A stretch of 64,000 nucleotides of DNA from AP-15 sp963772295 (GTDB lineage: Bacteria; Pseudomonadota; Alphaproteobacteria; ATCC43930; CGMCC-115725), in contig CAVYWO010000020.1 in the NCBI GenBank assembly GCA_963772295.1, positions 372,001-436,000 on the forward strand, written 5' to 3'. The position numbers and the translations under genes were made by a program. Shown here piece after piece: positions 63,379-64,000 of this stretch (its first letter is position 1; the number at the start of each line of letters is the position of its first letter). The notes under the pieces were generated by a model, which was not told the DNA's origin, ran no database searches, and saw only the letters and a list, made by a program, of their open reading frames with translations.

Positions 63379-63446
63379 GGCGGCCGATCGGCCCGGTCCC
63401 GGACTGGAGAACGGCGGGTTGCCCGGCTTGGAGTAGGAGACACAGG

Positions 63447-64000
63447 ATGGAATCGCTCCTGCTGGTGCTCGATCTCCTCGGGACCCTTGTCTTTGCGCTG
63501 AGCGGCGCGATGGCCGGGGTCAAGCACCGGCTCGATCTGTTCGGGGTTCTGGTCTTGTCGTATGCGGCGGGCAATGCCGGGGGCATCGCCCGCGACCTGC
63601 TGATCGGTGCGGTGCCGCCGGCGGCGATCAGCGACTGGCGCTATCTGGGGGTTTCGCTGCTGGCCGGAATCGTCACCTTCTGGCGCCCTTCAATCATTGA
63701 CCGGTTGCGCAGCCCGGTGCTCCTGTTCGACGCCGCGGGGCTGGGTCTCTTCGCGGTTGCCGGCACGCAAAAGGCGCTCGCTTTCGGGCTCAACCCGGTC
63801 ATGGCGGCGCTCCTCGGCATGCTGACCGGGATCGGCGGCGGCATGACCCGCGATGTGCTTCTGGCCGAGATTCCCACCGTATTGCGCGCCGATCTTTACG
63901 CCGTCGCCGCCCTGGCCGGCGCGGCCGTGGTCGTGCTCGGCGCCGCGTTGCGGCTCCCGTCGACCGCGGTGACGATTGCCGGCGCGGTCCTCTGCTTCGG
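63447..64000 (+). CDS. Trimeric intracellular cation channel / UPF0126 protein (partial)
   Basis: At least 184 residues from ATG 63447 after GGAGTAGGAGA, cut by the window end. Repeated membrane helices carry the family glycine motifs: LLVLDLLGTLVFALSGAMAG, GNAGGIARDLLIG and the second-half equivalent GIGGGMTRDVLLAEIP. The paired G-G-R-D loops identify the bacterial TRIC/YadS family, homotrimeric inner-membrane channels for K+ or Na+. Nothing in the context suggests a special role. Confidence 0.88.
   Translation, partial: MESLLLVLDLLGTLVFALSGAMAGVKHRLDLFGVLVLSYAAGNAGGIARDLLIGAVPPAAISDWRYLGVSLLAGIVTFWRPSIIDRLRSPVLLFDAAGLGLFAVAGTQKALAFGLNPVMAALLGMLTGIGGGMTRDVLLAEIPTVLRADLYAVAALAGAAVVVLGAALRLPSTAVTIAGAVLCF

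Noticed and set aside
1..64000. CRISPR arrays, rRNA genes, IS elements with inverted repeats
   Set aside because: No regularly spaced repeats, rRNA-like sequence or transposase motifs were noticed on either strand; not verified by computation.

Overview
The window is high-GC DNA from an alphaproteobacterium, probably Rhodospirillales or Hyphomicrobiales. This is inferred from the protein families and the strong G/C third-position bias; no rRNA or core marker is present to fix the taxon. It mixes ordinary chromosomal genes with at least two acquired segments and many broken genes.

Layout. (1) 1-2.8 kb: a multiply frameshifted sensor histidine kinase, an RlmI-type rRNA methyltransferase and tRNA-Arg(ACG). 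(2) 2.7-19.3 kb: an integrative element of about 16.5 kb inserted at the 3' half of the tRNA. A 53-bp copy of the tRNA 3' end (52/53 identical) marks the far end at 19242-19294. Next to it lie a P4-type tyrosine integrase, an AlpA-like HTH protein, a TOPRIM primase/ATPase and zinc-finger proteins. Cargo includes a tadG-tadE-tadE minor pilin operon, a periplasmic LprI/retropepsin fusion and several small secreted or membrane proteins. (3) 19.3-25.5 kb: a peptidoglycan-binding protein, a GST/VOC/DoxX cluster, and a low-GC scar holding a SIR2-domain remnant and an element-primase remnant. (4) 25.5-34.4 kb: a CoA-dependent catabolic cluster of MmgE/PrpD, Zn alcohol dehydrogenase, MaoC dehydratase, family III CoA transferase, acyl-CoA ligase and 3-hydroxyisobutyrate-type dehydrogenase. 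Promoters at 26969 and 28471 share the palindrome TATACG-N10-CGTATA. (5) 34.4-48.6 kb: an accessory segment of about 14.3 kb flanked by an 802-bp direct repeat made of the 3' part of an mmgE/prpD gene. It carries a frameshifted ParB gene with a divergent partner, two Cys/His-rich proteins, and the operon nurA-herA-sbcD-sbcC with a divergent low-GC repeat-rich gene. (6) 48.6-64 kb: a second catabolic region with two more MmgE/PrpD genes, an IclR regulator, two SDRs, a 2-hydroxychromene-2-carboxylate isomerase-like protein, a TauD/TfdA dioxygenase, a CocE/NonD hydrolase, a nitronate monooxygenase, an HpcH/HpaI aldolase, amidohydrolase remnants, an M20 amidohydrolase and a TRIC/UPF0126 membrane protein cut by the window edge.

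The most interesting unit is the bacterial NurA-HerA-Mre11(SbcD)-Rad50(SbcC) operon. All four genes overlap or nearly touch, and they sit in a segment that looks recently recombined into a catabolic gene. This arrangement is best known as an archaeal end-resection cassette; here it may act in DNA repair, element maintenance or anti-phage defence. The metabolic genes on both sides look like a CoA-thioester/aromatic or branched-acid catabolic neighbourhood, possibly coordinated through the TATACG palindromes. Frameshifts and truncations are unusually common (histidine kinase, DUF2335, mmgE, parB, DoxX, SIR2, amidohydrolase and others), so either accessory DNA is decaying here or the consensus contains indel errors.
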